This document shows, in pieces, positions 8,280 through 17,254 of a stretch of DNA of 64,000 nucleotides. Position 1 is the stretch's first letter. Each line of letters begins with the position of its first letter. Under the pieces are notes generated by a model. The model was given only the letters and a program-made list of their open reading frames with translations. It did no database searches and was not told the DNA's origin. A program made the translations under genes and the position numbers. Source of the stretch: Vibrio gallicus (GTDB lineage Bacteria; Pseudomonadota; Gammaproteobacteria; Enterobacterales; Vibrionaceae); assembly GCF_024346875.1 (NCBI RefSeq), contig NZ_AP024871.1:1178001-1242000 (forward strand), in the 5' to 3' direction.

Positions 8280-11200
8280 GGATCTTATCGCTAGAATTTG
8301 AAAACCTAAACTCTTTAAAAGGGCGCTGGAAGCTCGACTTTACTCAATCTCCTTTTTCAGACAACGGTTTGTTTGCTATTACCGGCGCGACCGGTGCGGG
8401 CAAGACCACCATCCTTGATGCTATCTGCTTAGCCCTTTATCACCGCACGCCACGCTTAGGCTCGGTAACGCATACCAATAATGAGGTGATGACTCGCGGC
8501 ACCGCAGATTGTTTTGCTGAGGTAGAATTTGAAGTTAAGGGCACAGCGTATCGCGCTAACTGGTCGATGCGGCGCTCAAGAGGCAAGCTAGATGGTAAGA
8601 TGCAAAGTGCTAAAGCTGAAATTGCACGGGTCGATAGTGGTAAAATTCTCGCCTCTGCCATCAAGCAAAAACTGGATAAGGTATATGAGTTAACCGGTTT
8701 AGATTTCTCTAGGTTTACCAAATCAATGATGCTGTCTCAGGGACAGTTTGCCGCGTTTTTGAATGCAGATGCCAATGAAAGAGCTGAGCTGTTAGAGGAG
8801 CTTACTGGTACTGAGGTTTACGGTTTGGTTTCTGAAGAGGTTTATCGACGCTTTAAGCAACATGATGAATCCCTAAAGCAGCTGCAAGCTAAAGCCGAAG
8901 GCGTTAATCTTCTTAGCGACGAAGCTCGAACGCAGTTGCAATCAGATGCAAGTCAGCTGCAACAAAGCCAGACTCAGTTGGATAAACAGATCCAGTTGAT
9001 CGAATCTCAATTGCGCTGGTGGCAAGACATCGAAAAGGCACAGTTAAATGTTGATAAGGCGAAGCAAAATCAGCAACTAAGTGCGCGGCAGTATCAACAC
9101 CACCAGTCGCAGCTCACAACACTGAAAAAAAGCATTCCTGCTCAGGCGATTCGCCCCGCTTATCAAACGCAAAATCAGCTACTTACAGAGCTCACCCAAG
9201 AGCATGCGGCGCAAGAAATTGCTATCGCACAATTAACAGAGCTTGAACACGCCCTCAATCAAGCCGTGCAACAAAAGCAGGTGAGTGAAAAGTCTGTACA
9301 GGAGACAAAGTCAGCCCTTGATAAAATAGAGTCGTTAGCCCTTAAGGTTCGTCCAATAGATGCACAGCTGGTCTCTTTATCTGAGTCTAGCTCGGAAAAG
9401 CAGGCTAGCTTGGCGCAATTGAGTGAGTCTCAGCACAATAAAGACCGACAATTACAGCAGGCGATGCTTACTCAGCAAAGCCTTAGCAATGAGCAATCAC
9501 AGCTACAGCAGTACCTAAGTAACAATGCTCGATTTGAAAACCTAGCCACCACTATCGTTGAGATAAAGGGGCAGGTTAGTAAACTTAATGACAATCAGCG
9601 CCGCATGGCCAGCGTTGAAGCTGAGCAGGTTACGCTGCGACAATCCCAGCAGCATTATCACGCCGAATACCAATTGTTAGATGAACAACTTCAACAGCAG
9701 ATAGAGGGCCATCAACAACACCAGCAAGCCTTTATTGATGCCAAATTAGAATGGCAGCAATGTAACACGCAAGCCAGTGTCGAGACCCTAAATGTGCGAG
9801 CAACCTTTATTGAGTCTGCTTATCTGCAACAAAGTGAGCTTAAGCGAGTTAATACAGCATATATGGCGCTGATGTCCCGCCTCCAAGAGGCTAAGGCGAG
9901 TAAACAAACATTACAGCAACAGATAACACAGCTTGATGGCTCAATAGAGGCGCTAAAGCTACGCTATGTCGAAAAAAAGCAGCTGTTAGACAGTATTAAA
10001 CGCTTGATTGAGCAAGAAGGAGAGCTGGCTAAGTATCGCGCCACGCTTAAACAAGGTGAGTCATGTCCACTTTGTGGTTCTGTTGAACATGATGTTGTTG
10101 CAAATGATGACCTCAACGCCTTAACCCAGCAACGTAATGACCAACAATCGTTGTTATCTACAATAGAAGAGCAAGGGGCACAAGTTCGTAGGGACCTAAA
10201 CGATAAACAGCGAGATCTTAAGGCTCTACTAGAGCAGATTGAAGGCGATAGTGCGCAGAAGATCGAGTTGATTAGCCAATGGCAGTCTTTAGTTGCTCAA
10301 TTAAGTGGTGACGCTCCTAGTAATGATTTGCTGGAATGGGCGAATGATTTACGTCTTGAGCGTGGGGAGTCGATTAGTGAGTTTGTTGAGCTCGTTAGCA
10401 AAGAGCTGAAGCATCTGCGTCAGTTGCAACAAAAGCTGGCCAGTCTTCTAAAACGGATGCAGGACGCCGATAAAACCTGCACTTTAAGTGACGGCGTCAC
10501 TAAAGAGCTACAAGGTAAGCTAAACCTAGCTGAGCAACAAGGCAACGCAATTCAAGCACAGCTGTTGCGATTACAACAGCAACAGCAGACCCTTGATAGC
10601 GAAGTGTCTCAGTTGGCTGTGAAACTAGAAAAGACCATTACTGAGTTAGGTTTTGACGTCCCTGAAATGTCAAAAATAGATGACTGGTTGGTTGAATGCG
10701 ACCAGCAAGCCGCTAGCTGGAATTCGAAACAGCGCTTATTGCAACAAAATGCAACGCGTGTTGCGAGCTTAGATAGTCAGATCCAAGGCTTTAAACAACA
10801 AATTGCTGAGCTTTCACAACAAATAGAACCATTACGTAATGACCTGACGCTGCACAAACAGCAACAAACTGCGTTACGCCAAAGTCGAGATAGCTTATAT
10901 CAAGGCTCGGATATAGAGCTCGACGTGAAAGCGCTTAAGGACCTAACTGCGCAGCATCTAGAGCAACTTAAAGCGGCCCAGGCGCAGTTTCAAGATATTC
11001 ATAATAACGATCAGAAACAGCGCGCTAAGATAGAAACAACTCAGGGACATCTAGACAAGCTCACTAACAGATACCAGCAAGCAAACCAACTCTGGCTACA
11101 GGCGTTACAACAGAGTGAATTCGATACAATAGATGATTTTGTAGACGCGCTTATAGGGCCAGATGAGCATCAACAGCTCTTGGAACTCGAGCACGACCTA

Positions 11201-11968
11201 CAAAACAAAAAGTTAATGGCAGATACCCAGTTTGATAGTGCCAATAGCGCTTTGCAAGAGCTCAAAAGTGTGGATGTAGGCAAGGAAATACCGCAAAAAG
11301 TTAAGGTTGAAGCCGCTTTATCATTGAGCAAAGCCCAGCAAGCCGACCTCTTGCATCAGCTAGGGGAGATCACAGGTCGCTTAAACCTAGATATCCAAAA
11401 TCGCGCTAATCAGCAGCATTTGTTTGAGCAGATAAGGTCAGCCCAAGCGAGTTATGATGATATGGCTTATCTTAATGCGCTGATTGGTTCTCAAAAAGGG
11501 GATAAGTTTAGAAAGTTTGCGCAAGGCTTAACCCTAGAGAATTTGGTTTATTTAGCCAATAAGCATCTTAAGCGTCTGCATGGTCGCTATGAGCTAAAAC
11601 GAAATCTAGAAGATGGATTAGCACTACAGGTCATGGATCTGTGGCAAGGGGATGTGGTACGTGATACCAAGACCTTATCGGGCGGTGAAAGTTTTTTGGT
11701 TAGTTTATCCCTAGCCTTGTCTTTGTCTGATTTGGTGAGCCACAAAACCAGTATAGATTCACTGTTTTTAGACGAAGGCTTTGGCACACTGGACCCTGAA
11801 ACATTGGACTTGGCACTGGACGCATTAGATACCCTCAATGCAACCGGTAAGATGATTGGTGTGATTAGCCATGTCAGTGCACTAAAAGAGCGAGTGCCAG
11901 TGCAGATAAAGGTCAGTAAAAAAGTAGGGCTAGGTGAGAGCCGGCTGTCGAAGCAGTTTGCGGTATAG
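8276..11968 (+). CDS. sbcC: Exonuclease subunit SbcC
   Basis: SMC/Rad50-like ATPase partner of SbcD. Walker A GATGAGKTT at 37-45, ABC signature LSGGES at 1134-1139, Walker B FLDEGFG with D1166 and E1167. A long Q-rich coiled coil is interrupted by the zinc hook C597-P-L-C600, where two molecules join. At 1230 residues it is longer than E. coli SbcC (1048), the extra length lying in the coiled coil. Its reading frame contains a perfect matS site at 10488. Operon with sbcD; a hairpin follows. Confidence 0.96.
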   Translation: MRILSLEFENLNSLKGRWKLDFTQSPFSDNGLFAITGATGAGKTTILDAICLALYHRTPRLGSVTHTNNEVMTRGTADCFAEVEFEVKGTAYRANWSMRRSRGKLDGKMQSAKAEIARVDSGKILASAIKQKLDKVYELTGLDFSRFTKSMMLSQGQFAAFLNADANERAELLEELTGTEVYGLVSEEVYRRFKQHDESLKQLQAKAEGVNLLSDEARTQLQSDASQLQQSQTQLDKQIQLIESQLRWWQDIEKAQLNVDKAKQNQQLSARQYQHHQSQLTTLKKSIPAQAIRPAYQTQNQLLTELTQEHAAQEIAIAQLTELEHALNQAVQQKQVSEKSVQETKSALDKIESLALKVRPIDAQLVSLSESSSEKQASLAQLSESQHNKDRQLQQAMLTQQSLSNEQSQLQQYLSNNARFENLATTIVEIKGQVSKLNDNQRRMASVEAEQVTLRQSQQHYHAEYQLLDEQLQQQIEGHQQHQQAFIDAKLEWQQCNTQASVETLNVRATFIESAYLQQSELKRVNTAYMALMSRLQEAKASKQTLQQQITQLDGSIEALKLRYVEKKQLLDSIKRLIEQEGELAKYRATLKQGESCPLCGSVEHDVVANDDLNALTQQRNDQQSLLSTIEEQGAQVRRDLNDKQRDLKALLEQIEGDSAQKIELISQWQSLVAQLSGDAPSNDLLEWANDLRLERGESISEFVELVSKELKHLRQLQQKLASLLKRMQDADKTCTLSDGVTKELQGKLNLAEQQGNAIQAQLLRLQQQQQTLDSEVSQLAVKLEKTITELGFDVPEMSKIDDWLVECDQQAASWNSKQRLLQQNATRVASLDSQIQGFKQQIAELSQQIEPLRNDLTLHKQQQTALRQSRDSLYQGSDIELDVKALKDLTAQHLEQLKAAQAQFQDIHNNDQKQRAKIETTQGHLDKLTNRYQQANQLWLQALQQSEFDTIDDFVDALIGPDEHQQLLELEHDLQNKKLMADTQFDSANSALQELKSVDVGKEIPQKVKVEAALSLSKAQQADLLHQLGEITGRLNLDIQNRANQQHLFEQIRSAQASYDDMAYLNALIGSQKGDKFRKFAQGLTLENLVYLANKHLKRLHGRYELKRNLEDGLALQVMDLWQGDVVRDTKTLSGGESFLVSLSLALSLSDLVSHKTSIDSLFLDEGFGTLDPETLDLALDALDTLNATGKMIGVISHVSALKERVPVQIKVSKKVGLGESRLSKQFAV
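10488..10500. other. matS site (MatP-binding) inside sbcC
   Basis: GTGACGGCGTCAC is a perfect match to the matS consensus GTGAC-RNY-GTCAC known from enteric bacteria. It is the leftmost of five perfect sites in this window. Confidence 0.8.
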
Positions 11969-11990
11969 GCATATATAATAAACAATCGAT

Positions 11991-12029
11991 GAACCCATAG
12001 TAAAAATGACTCGTATTTGCTATGGGTTC
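11991..12029. terminator. Bidirectional terminator-like inverted repeat between convergent genes
   Basis: GAACCCATAG (11991-12000) pairs perfectly with CTATGGGTTC (12020-12029) across a 19-nt loop. It sits between sbcC and the convergent acetyltransferase. The T-richness after the stem is modest on both strands. Confidence 0.5.
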
Positions 12030-12088
12030 ACTTGCTTTTGATGGTGAGTTTTGATGGTAAGTTTAGATAGCGAGTGAGGCTGAAGTAG

Positions 12089-12889
12089 CTAATTGAATTC
12101 AACAAACTTGGTAATAGAGTCTACTTTGTCAGTGAGATCGAGTCCGAAATACTCTTTGAGAGCAACCATAAAATCGGCCTGATTTGTGAGTAAGGTTTCA
12201 GTTATCTCACCATTATTGGTTATTTTAAGGCGTTCATTTAACAGAGTCGCTGAGCCATTAGCTGTGGCGATTGCTGCAATACACGCCGAGTTAAACACCG
12301 AATCACAGTGCGTAGAGGTATAGTGGTTTGCAACCTCGATATCACCTTGGCATACGTATCCCATATCTAGACTATAGAGGCTTTGCCATTGCTCGTTATC
12401 TTGAATTTGTAGCATGATGCCAAACTGCGCATCGCGAATAAAACGAAAGGTCTGGTTGTCGGTTTTGAGTTCAACATCAAGTTCAATGGCAATCGGCTTT
12501 CTTGGAGTATGAGAGCCAAACCCAACATCAACTAACCACTGCTGATTATCAATGGTAACTAGGCTTACTTGATGACTACGTCCACTCGCAGTACCGGTTA
12601 AATGTACTCGCCCTAAAAGCCGCTGTACGGTAAAACCCATTGCTTGCAAGGCATAAAACATTAACCCATTCACCTCAAAACAATACCCGCCACGCAGGTT
12701 AGATATTAACTTGTCGATAATTGACTGCTGATCGACATAGATACCTGAGTTATCAATTACGTTGAAGTTTTCAAATGGGATAGTGCGATGATGTGCATTA
12801 TGTAATTGATGTAAAAATGTAACGGATAAATTCGGTGTTTTATCAAGCTGAATTCGTTTTAGATAGGCAGTTAGGGTCTGGGTATCCAT
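12089..12889 (-). CDS. Arylamine N-acetyltransferase
   Basis: Cytosolic enzyme moving acetyl from acetyl-CoA to arylamines or hydrazines through a cysteine intermediate. 266 residues, a normal NAT length. The catalytic triad is complete: C70 in RGGYCFE, H106 in SGRSHQVSL and D121 in WLVDVGFG, within one residue of the textbook positions 69/107/122. The IPFENFNV segment near residue 38 also fits. Convergent with sbcC and preceded by the terminator of the U32 gene, so probably a single-gene unit. The natural substrate is unknown. Confidence 0.92.
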   Translation of the reverse strand: MDTQTLTAYLKRIQLDKTPNLSVTFLHQLHNAHHRTIPFENFNVIDNSGIYVDQQSIIDKLISNLRGGYCFEVNGLMFYALQAMGFTVQRLLGRVHLTGTASGRSHQVSLVTIDNQQWLVDVGFGSHTPRKPIAIELDVELKTDNQTFRFIRDAQFGIMLQIQDNEQWQSLYSLDMGYVCQGDIEVANHYTSTHCDSVFNSACIAAIATANGSATLLNERLKITNNGEITETLLTNQADFMVALKEYFGLDLTDKVDSITKFVEFN

Positions 12890-12936
12890 ATATTAGGCTT
12901 ATAGTAAAAAGGCGAATTGAATGGATACACCTTACC

Positions 12937-12977
12937 AAAAAAAAGCCTCGCGTTTACGGCTCAGAGCCATAAACGCG
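12937..12977 (-). terminator. Rho-independent terminator of the U32/dehydrogenase operon
   Basis: CGCGTTTA (12949-12956) pairs with TAAACGCG (12970-12977), with GGCT/AGCC inside after one mismatch. On the minus strand it is followed within four bases by eight T (12937-12944). The U32 stop lies 16 nt before it. Confidence 0.8.
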
Positions 12978-12992
12978 ATCAAGCAAAGAAAT

Positions 12993-14990
12993 TTAAACGC
13001 CTTTGTGGTACTGCTTGTTGTTGGTTGGGGCTATAACATTAGTAACCAATGTATAGTCCTTATCCGTGGTTACTTGGCTGTGCTCAATATAGTGTTGGAA
13101 AGCTAGGATAAGCTCAGGTTTGCTCACCTTATGTTGGGTCTCGGTCTGGATATCACGCAGGTCGATAAATACATCGGTGATCAGATCGCGCTGATCCCTT
13201 AAGATCTCAAGGTTGAGCACGTTTAGTTCACTATACAGGCTATTGTGTGAGCCTTTTTGTTTATGCACCACATACGGGCTATCGTTGAGATTAATGATTG
13301 AAGTCCGTTTGCTACAACGCTTAAGGCAGCCTTTATTTACCTTTATTTTTTTACAACCTTCAGTTTGTTGGAATAAACATTGACGACTGGTGAGCAGGGT
13401 ATTTGGATGATACACACTGTAGAAGGTGCGCATCTGTGCTGGCCTACGAATATGCCTTAGCTGTTTATCGCTAAGCTCGTTAGACAAAAATGCACCTGAA
13501 GCTGAATACTCTTCCTTTAAACACTTTAAGGCGTATGAGTTTGCACTGTTCATATGTGGGCCTGCAATCCATTCTAGCCCTAAGCGAGTTGCATGCAAGC
13601 CGACACCAGAGTTGTTGGTGATCAGCATGTTAGGCTTAATCTCAGCTAACAACTGCTGTGCTGCTTCAAAATCAGCGCCAATGAGTATCGACGGGAACCA
13701 AGGCTTGAGCGTCGGGTATTGAGTAAACAGCTCGATAAGCTGATTCAGTTCTGCTTGTAAGCCCATAGGTATCTGGAAGTAGACATCTATGGAGTCATCT
13801 TCGGTTAGATAAGCATCGCTAGGGCTTGAGATAAGTACCGACAGTGCTGGTGGCTGCTGAAGTTTTTCATTATGCGCTAGCGGATCGAGTTTAAATACCT
13901 TTGCGCCACCTTTTAAGCTCTTGTTGCTTTGTTGGGGTGGGATGTTGAGGTCTTTGATCTGATCCTCTACGTGGGTAATGATATCGGTTTTCTTGTCATA
14001 CAGCTTTCTTTTAACCGATTGCACTTCATCAGCTGTGTGACAGCCATAAATCTTAGAAAAGTGGTTTACAGCATGTCCACGCGGGTTTTCAATGAACATG
14101 TTTTTACCAAAGTTGCCCTGTAAAAAAGCATTAGAGAAATCACGGTTAAATACCGTGTATAGCTCAGTCATGTCGCTTGATAATGGCTGATTATTACACA
14201 ACCTATCAATCTGTTTACGCCAGTTGTCGACAACCGTATAAACATAATGGAATTTCTTAATTCTGCCCTCAACCTTGAGAGAATAGACCCCTGCATCGGC
14301 AAGGGCTTGCAGGTCGTTAAAGGCTGAATTGTCCTTAAGATTAAGGGGGTAGTTGGAGCCTTGTGCTGTGGTTTCGTATTGATCACGACAAGGTTGCCCA
14401 CAGCGGCCGCGGTTCCCCGATGTGCCGTTACGAGCCGAGCTGAGGTAACATAAACCAGAGAAGCCAATACAGTACGATCCATGCACAAAGACTTCCATCA
14501 GCATATCGTGCTGGTGGCCAAACTGTGTGAGCTCTTTGATCTCGTCAATATTCAGCTCGCGGGATAGATTGACGCGACTTGCGGTTAATTGTTTTAGAAA
14601 CTCAATCTGCCCTTTGTTATGGGTATTTAATTGGGTTGAAGCGTGTACATCTAACTTAGGGAAATAGTGCTTTAGTAGATACCCTAGGCCAAGGTCTTGT
14701 ATGATAACACCGTTGACTTTGGTGAGCTTAAGCTCATTAAGAAGGCGGATCAGAGAAGGGATCTCGTTCTCTAATATCATGACGTTGAGAGTCAAGAATA
14801 TCTGGCAATTGTGCGCGTGAGCCAACTCAAGCACGCCATTTAGGTTCTCTAAAGACAGATTGGTAGCTCGGTTTCGTGCATTAAAACGGTCTAATCCGCA
14901 GTAAATGGCATCTGCGCCAGCGGCAATTGCCGCTTTAATGGAATCGACATCGCCACCAGGAGCAAGTAATTCAAATTGATCACGCGTCAT
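12993..14990 (-). CDS. Peptidase U32 family protein (RlhA/TrhP/UbiU-type)
   Basis: 665 residues from ATG at 14990, which has GAGG eight bases upstream; an in-frame ATG at 15017 (three bases after the dehydrogenase stop) would add nine residues. N-terminal FELLAPGGDVDSIKAAIAAGADAIYCG, HASTQLNTHNK, FVHGSYCIGFSGLCYLSS and the cysteine cluster NRGRCGQPCR are hallmarks of U32 proteins. Several of these are now known as iron-sulphur RNA or ubiquinone hydroxylases rather than peptidases. The length recalls RlhA, which hydroxylates 23S rRNA, but the C-terminal half, with another cysteine cluster (CKKIKVNKGCLKRC), looks different. Substrate unassigned. Confidence 0.82.
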   Translation of the reverse strand: MTRDQFELLAPGGDVDSIKAAIAAGADAIYCGLDRFNARNRATNLSLENLNGVLELAHAHNCQIFLTLNVMILENEIPSLIRLLNELKLTKVNGVIIQDLGLGYLLKHYFPKLDVHASTQLNTHNKGQIEFLKQLTASRVNLSRELNIDEIKELTQFGHQHDMLMEVFVHGSYCIGFSGLCYLSSARNGTSGNRGRCGQPCRDQYETTAQGSNYPLNLKDNSAFNDLQALADAGVYSLKVEGRIKKFHYVYTVVDNWRKQIDRLCNNQPLSSDMTELYTVFNRDFSNAFLQGNFGKNMFIENPRGHAVNHFSKIYGCHTADEVQSVKRKLYDKKTDIITHVEDQIKDLNIPPQQSNKSLKGGAKVFKLDPLAHNEKLQQPPALSVLISSPSDAYLTEDDSIDVYFQIPMGLQAELNQLIELFTQYPTLKPWFPSILIGADFEAAQQLLAEIKPNMLITNNSGVGLHATRLGLEWIAGPHMNSANSYALKCLKEEYSASGAFLSNELSDKQLRHIRRPAQMRTFYSVYHPNTLLTSRQCLFQQTEGCKKIKVNKGCLKRCSKRTSIINLNDSPYVVHKQKGSHNSLYSELNVLNLEILRDQRDLITDVFIDLRDIQTETQHKVSKPELILAFQHYIEHSQVTTDKDYTLVTNVIAPTNNKQYHKGV

Positions 14991-15020
14991 AACCGAGCCT
15001 CTATTATCTTGTGTCATGGT

Positions 15021-15974
15021 TTAGGCCTTTAGCCCTGTTAATCGTGCAACTTCAGCAACTGATTCACTGATCTGTATGGCAAAGTTGCTGAGTGCTTGTT
15101 GTTCACTTTGGTCAAAAGCATTGCTAAGTACTGACTCAGCGCCGTTTTTACCGACAATCGTGGGTAAGCTCATCACCACATTATCTAATCCATATTCACC
15201 ATGTATAACGGTTCCTACAGGAAGAACGGAGCGTTCATTGACCACAATGGCTTGGATGATGCGAAAGACGCTTGCGGCAATGCCATGCGCGGTGTTGTTC
15301 TTGCGATGGAAGATCTCAAAACCAGCTTGTTGAACGCTGGTAAGTAGCTCGCTGCGCTCAAATTTCTCAAGATTGTTATGCTCGCAGTAGGCATCAAGAT
15401 TTTGTCCTGCAACCCCTAGACTGCGCTCAGGAATAAAACAGTTGCTGCCGTGCTCACCAACCACTAGGCCAGATATATTTTTAGGATCTAACTGAACGCG
15501 CTGCGCAACAATCGTCATCAAGCGAGCAGTGTCGATAACGCAGCCTGAGCTTATCAGTTTGGCGCCGTTAAAGTGTGTATTATGGGCGATGAAGTGGGTG
15601 ACAATGTCGCAAGGGTTAGTAACAACAATCAAAATAGCGTTTGGTGCCACAGCTTCGACTTGCTTGGCAATATCTACACCAATTCGAGCATTAATCTCTG
15701 CAATGTCGAGGCGCGATTGCCCGTGTTGAATTTGAGCGCCCGCAGTAAGAACCACAATGTTGGCATCTTTTAATGCTGAGTAATCGTCTGTAGCGATAAG
15801 ATCGGTGTTTTTGGAAAAGGTGAGGGCGGCGGTGTGTTGAAAGTCGAACACTTCGCCTTCTGCTTTATCTAGATTACGGTCGAGTAATACCAACTCGCTC
15901 GCCATACCTAAGGTTAACACATAGTTGCATACACCAACCCCAACTGCACCCGCACCAATAACACCAATCTTCAT
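15021..15974 (-). CDS. Lactate/malate dehydrogenase family 2-hydroxyacid oxidoreductase
   Basis: 317-residue NAD-dependent dehydrogenase. GAGAVG (7-12) is the Rossmann loop. The catalytic set is intact: R88 (LDH R109), D148 (D168), R151 (R171) and H175 in VVGEHG (H195). The substrate-selecting position in the mobile loop is unusual: TAGAQIQHGQSR places I82 where lactate dehydrogenases have Q102 and malate dehydrogenases R102. A larger or non-polar 2-keto acid, as in L-2-hydroxyisocaproate dehydrogenases, is therefore possible. It is the first gene of a two-gene operon with the U32 protein. Confidence 0.85.
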   Translation of the reverse strand: MKIGVIGAGAVGVGVCNYVLTLGMASELVLLDRNLDKAEGEVFDFQHTAALTFSKNTDLIATDDYSALKDANIVVLTAGAQIQHGQSRLDIAEINARIGVDIAKQVEAVAPNAILIVVTNPCDIVTHFIAHNTHFNGAKLISSGCVIDTARLMTIVAQRVQLDPKNISGLVVGEHGSNCFIPERSLGVAGQNLDAYCEHNNLEKFERSELLTSVQQAGFEIFHRKNNTAHGIAASVFRIIQAIVVNERSVLPVGTVIHGEYGLDNVVMSLPTIVGKNGAESVLSNAFDQSEQQALSNFAIQISESVAEVARLTGLKA

Positions 15975-16088
15975 GATTCAAACATCTTTGATAATAAAGT
16001 GTGAAGTGTATCGCGCATTGGCTTAAGCTCAAAATGGTTTTGTGATTTGGCGCAGCACAACATAATGAATTTTTGGGATAGCAGAAAC

Positions 16089-16118
16089 AACAAAGCCTCC
16101 AAAAAAGGAGGCTTTGTT
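16089..16118 (-). terminator. Rho-independent terminator of the tRNA-Val gene
   Basis: AACAAAGCCTCC (16089-16100) pairs perfectly with GGAGGCTTTGTT (16107-16118), loop of six, starting six bases after the tRNA CCA end. The T-run is split between loop and stem. Confidence 0.8.
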
Positions 16119-16124
16119 TAAATT

Positions 16125-16201
16125 TGGTGGGTCCGGGCGAACTCGAATCGCCGACCCCCGCCATGTCAAGGCGGTACTCTAACCAACTGAGCTACGGACC
16201 C
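16125..16201 (-). tRNA. tRNA-Val (anticodon GAC)
   Basis: 77 nt with the CCA end encoded. Acceptor GGGTCCG/CGGACCC, D-arm AGCTCAGTTGGTTAGAG, anticodon stem CCGCC/GGCGG with loop TTGACAT (anticodon GAC), and T-loop GATTCGAGTTC with stem pairing. The body closely follows the Val-GAC tRNAs of enteric bacteria. It is a single-copy unit here with its own promoter and terminator, and no integrated element lies next to it. Confidence 0.96.
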
Positions 16202-16246
16202 AAATTTGTGTAAGTAACAGTGCCTTAGCGCCGTTGCTTGACAGGT

Positions 16247-16275
16247 AATATATTCAGTTGCGCGGTTACTTGCAA
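16247..16275 (-). promoter_or_regulatory. Probable sigma-70 promoter of tRNA-Val
   Basis: On the minus strand TTGCAA (16270-16275) and TATATT (16247-16252) are spaced by 17 nt, about 45 nt upstream of the tRNA 5' end. Confidence 0.5.
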
Positions 16276-16384
16276 TAGGCAATTTGAATATTTTGGTTTG
16301 TTTGATGCCTTATTGTTCAATTTGCTCAAATAGCGATCCATAACGGCTAATATTTGTTTCTATGTTGATGAGTAACAACGCAAC

Positions 16385-17116
16385 TTAGTACTGAACTTGT
16401 TCGCTAGAAGCACCATCAACATACCAATTAGAGCCTGAAACAAAGCTTGCTGCGGGGCTAGAGACAAACACAACTACATTGGCGACTTCATCTGGGTTAG
16501 CAAAGCGTCCCATAGGGTTGTTGTCTAATACCTGATTGAAAAAATCAGGATGCTCGCGTTTAATCTTGCCCCAATGCCCATTTTCAATATAGGTATCGCC
16601 AGGAGAAACCGTGTTTACTCGAAGTATTGGCGCGTGGGTGAGAGACAGTGACTTCATATAATGGGCCATTGCGGCTTTTGCCGCGCCATATGCTTTGCCT
16701 TTGGCAATCGTACTGCCGCTGGCTTTTGAGCCGATATAGGTCAATGCACCGCAAGAAGACTGGAGAAGTTTAGGCAGTACAGATTCGATTGCTTGTTGGG
16801 TTGCCATGATGTCGTGGGCAATCATATCACTCCAATCATTAGATAGCGCACTGACATTGGGTACGAAAACGTCAATGCTAGGAATGGAATCAATCCATGA
16901 TTGGAATGCGGACGCGTCCGTTACATCCACAGATGTGCCTATAACTTGTTTAGATAGCGCTCCCAAACTTGCTATCGAGGCATCTATTTTATGTTGGCTA
17001 CGTCCACAAAACCACACCCTGGCCCCTTCTTGGGCAAAGGTAAGCACGATCTCAGCGCCGATACCAGAAGATCCGCCAGTCACAACGACATGTTTTTCTT
17101 GTAAGCCTAACTGCAT
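16385..17116 (-). CDS. SDR family oxidoreductase
   Basis: 243-residue short-chain dehydrogenase. TGGSSGIG (13-20) is the NAD(P) loop and S130, Y143 and K147 (YGAAK) form the active site. DVT near residue 64 and PGDTYIENG after the active site fit the classical SDR pattern. The usual NNAG is replaced by VPNVSA. C-terminal SGSNWYVDGA is typical. R39 after the second strand (CGRS) suggests NADP. Substrate unknown. It lies in the same direction as the tRNA and hxpB but is spaced from both, so it is probably a separate unit. Confidence 0.88.
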   Translation of the reverse strand: MQLGLQEKHVVVTGGSSGIGAEIVLTFAQEGARVWFCGRSQHKIDASIASLGALSKQVIGTSVDVTDASAFQSWIDSIPSIDVFVPNVSALSNDWSDMIAHDIMATQQAIESVLPKLLQSSCGALTYIGSKASGSTIAKGKAYGAAKAAMAHYMKSLSLTHAPILRVNTVSPGDTYIENGHWGKIKREHPDFFNQVLDNNPMGRFANPDEVANVVVFVSSPAASFVSGSNWYVDGASSEQVQY

Positions 17117-17254
17117 TCTTTATTTACCTTCTTGGGTGAAATTTACTGCTAAATACTACAACGCTGTGCCCTAAAACAGCTCTATACAATCTTAGTATTA
17201 GGATAGTGTAAAAGTGGAGGACGTAATGAACACTGAGCTTAGGTGTTGATTTAG

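Noticed and set aside
12921..13106. 61-codon plus-strand frame
   Set aside because: Runs over the terminator of the U32 gene and antisense to its end.
15598..15610. matS-like GTGACAATGTCGC inside the dehydrogenase gene
   Set aside because: One mismatch in the right arm. About 0.5 such sites are expected by chance in the window.
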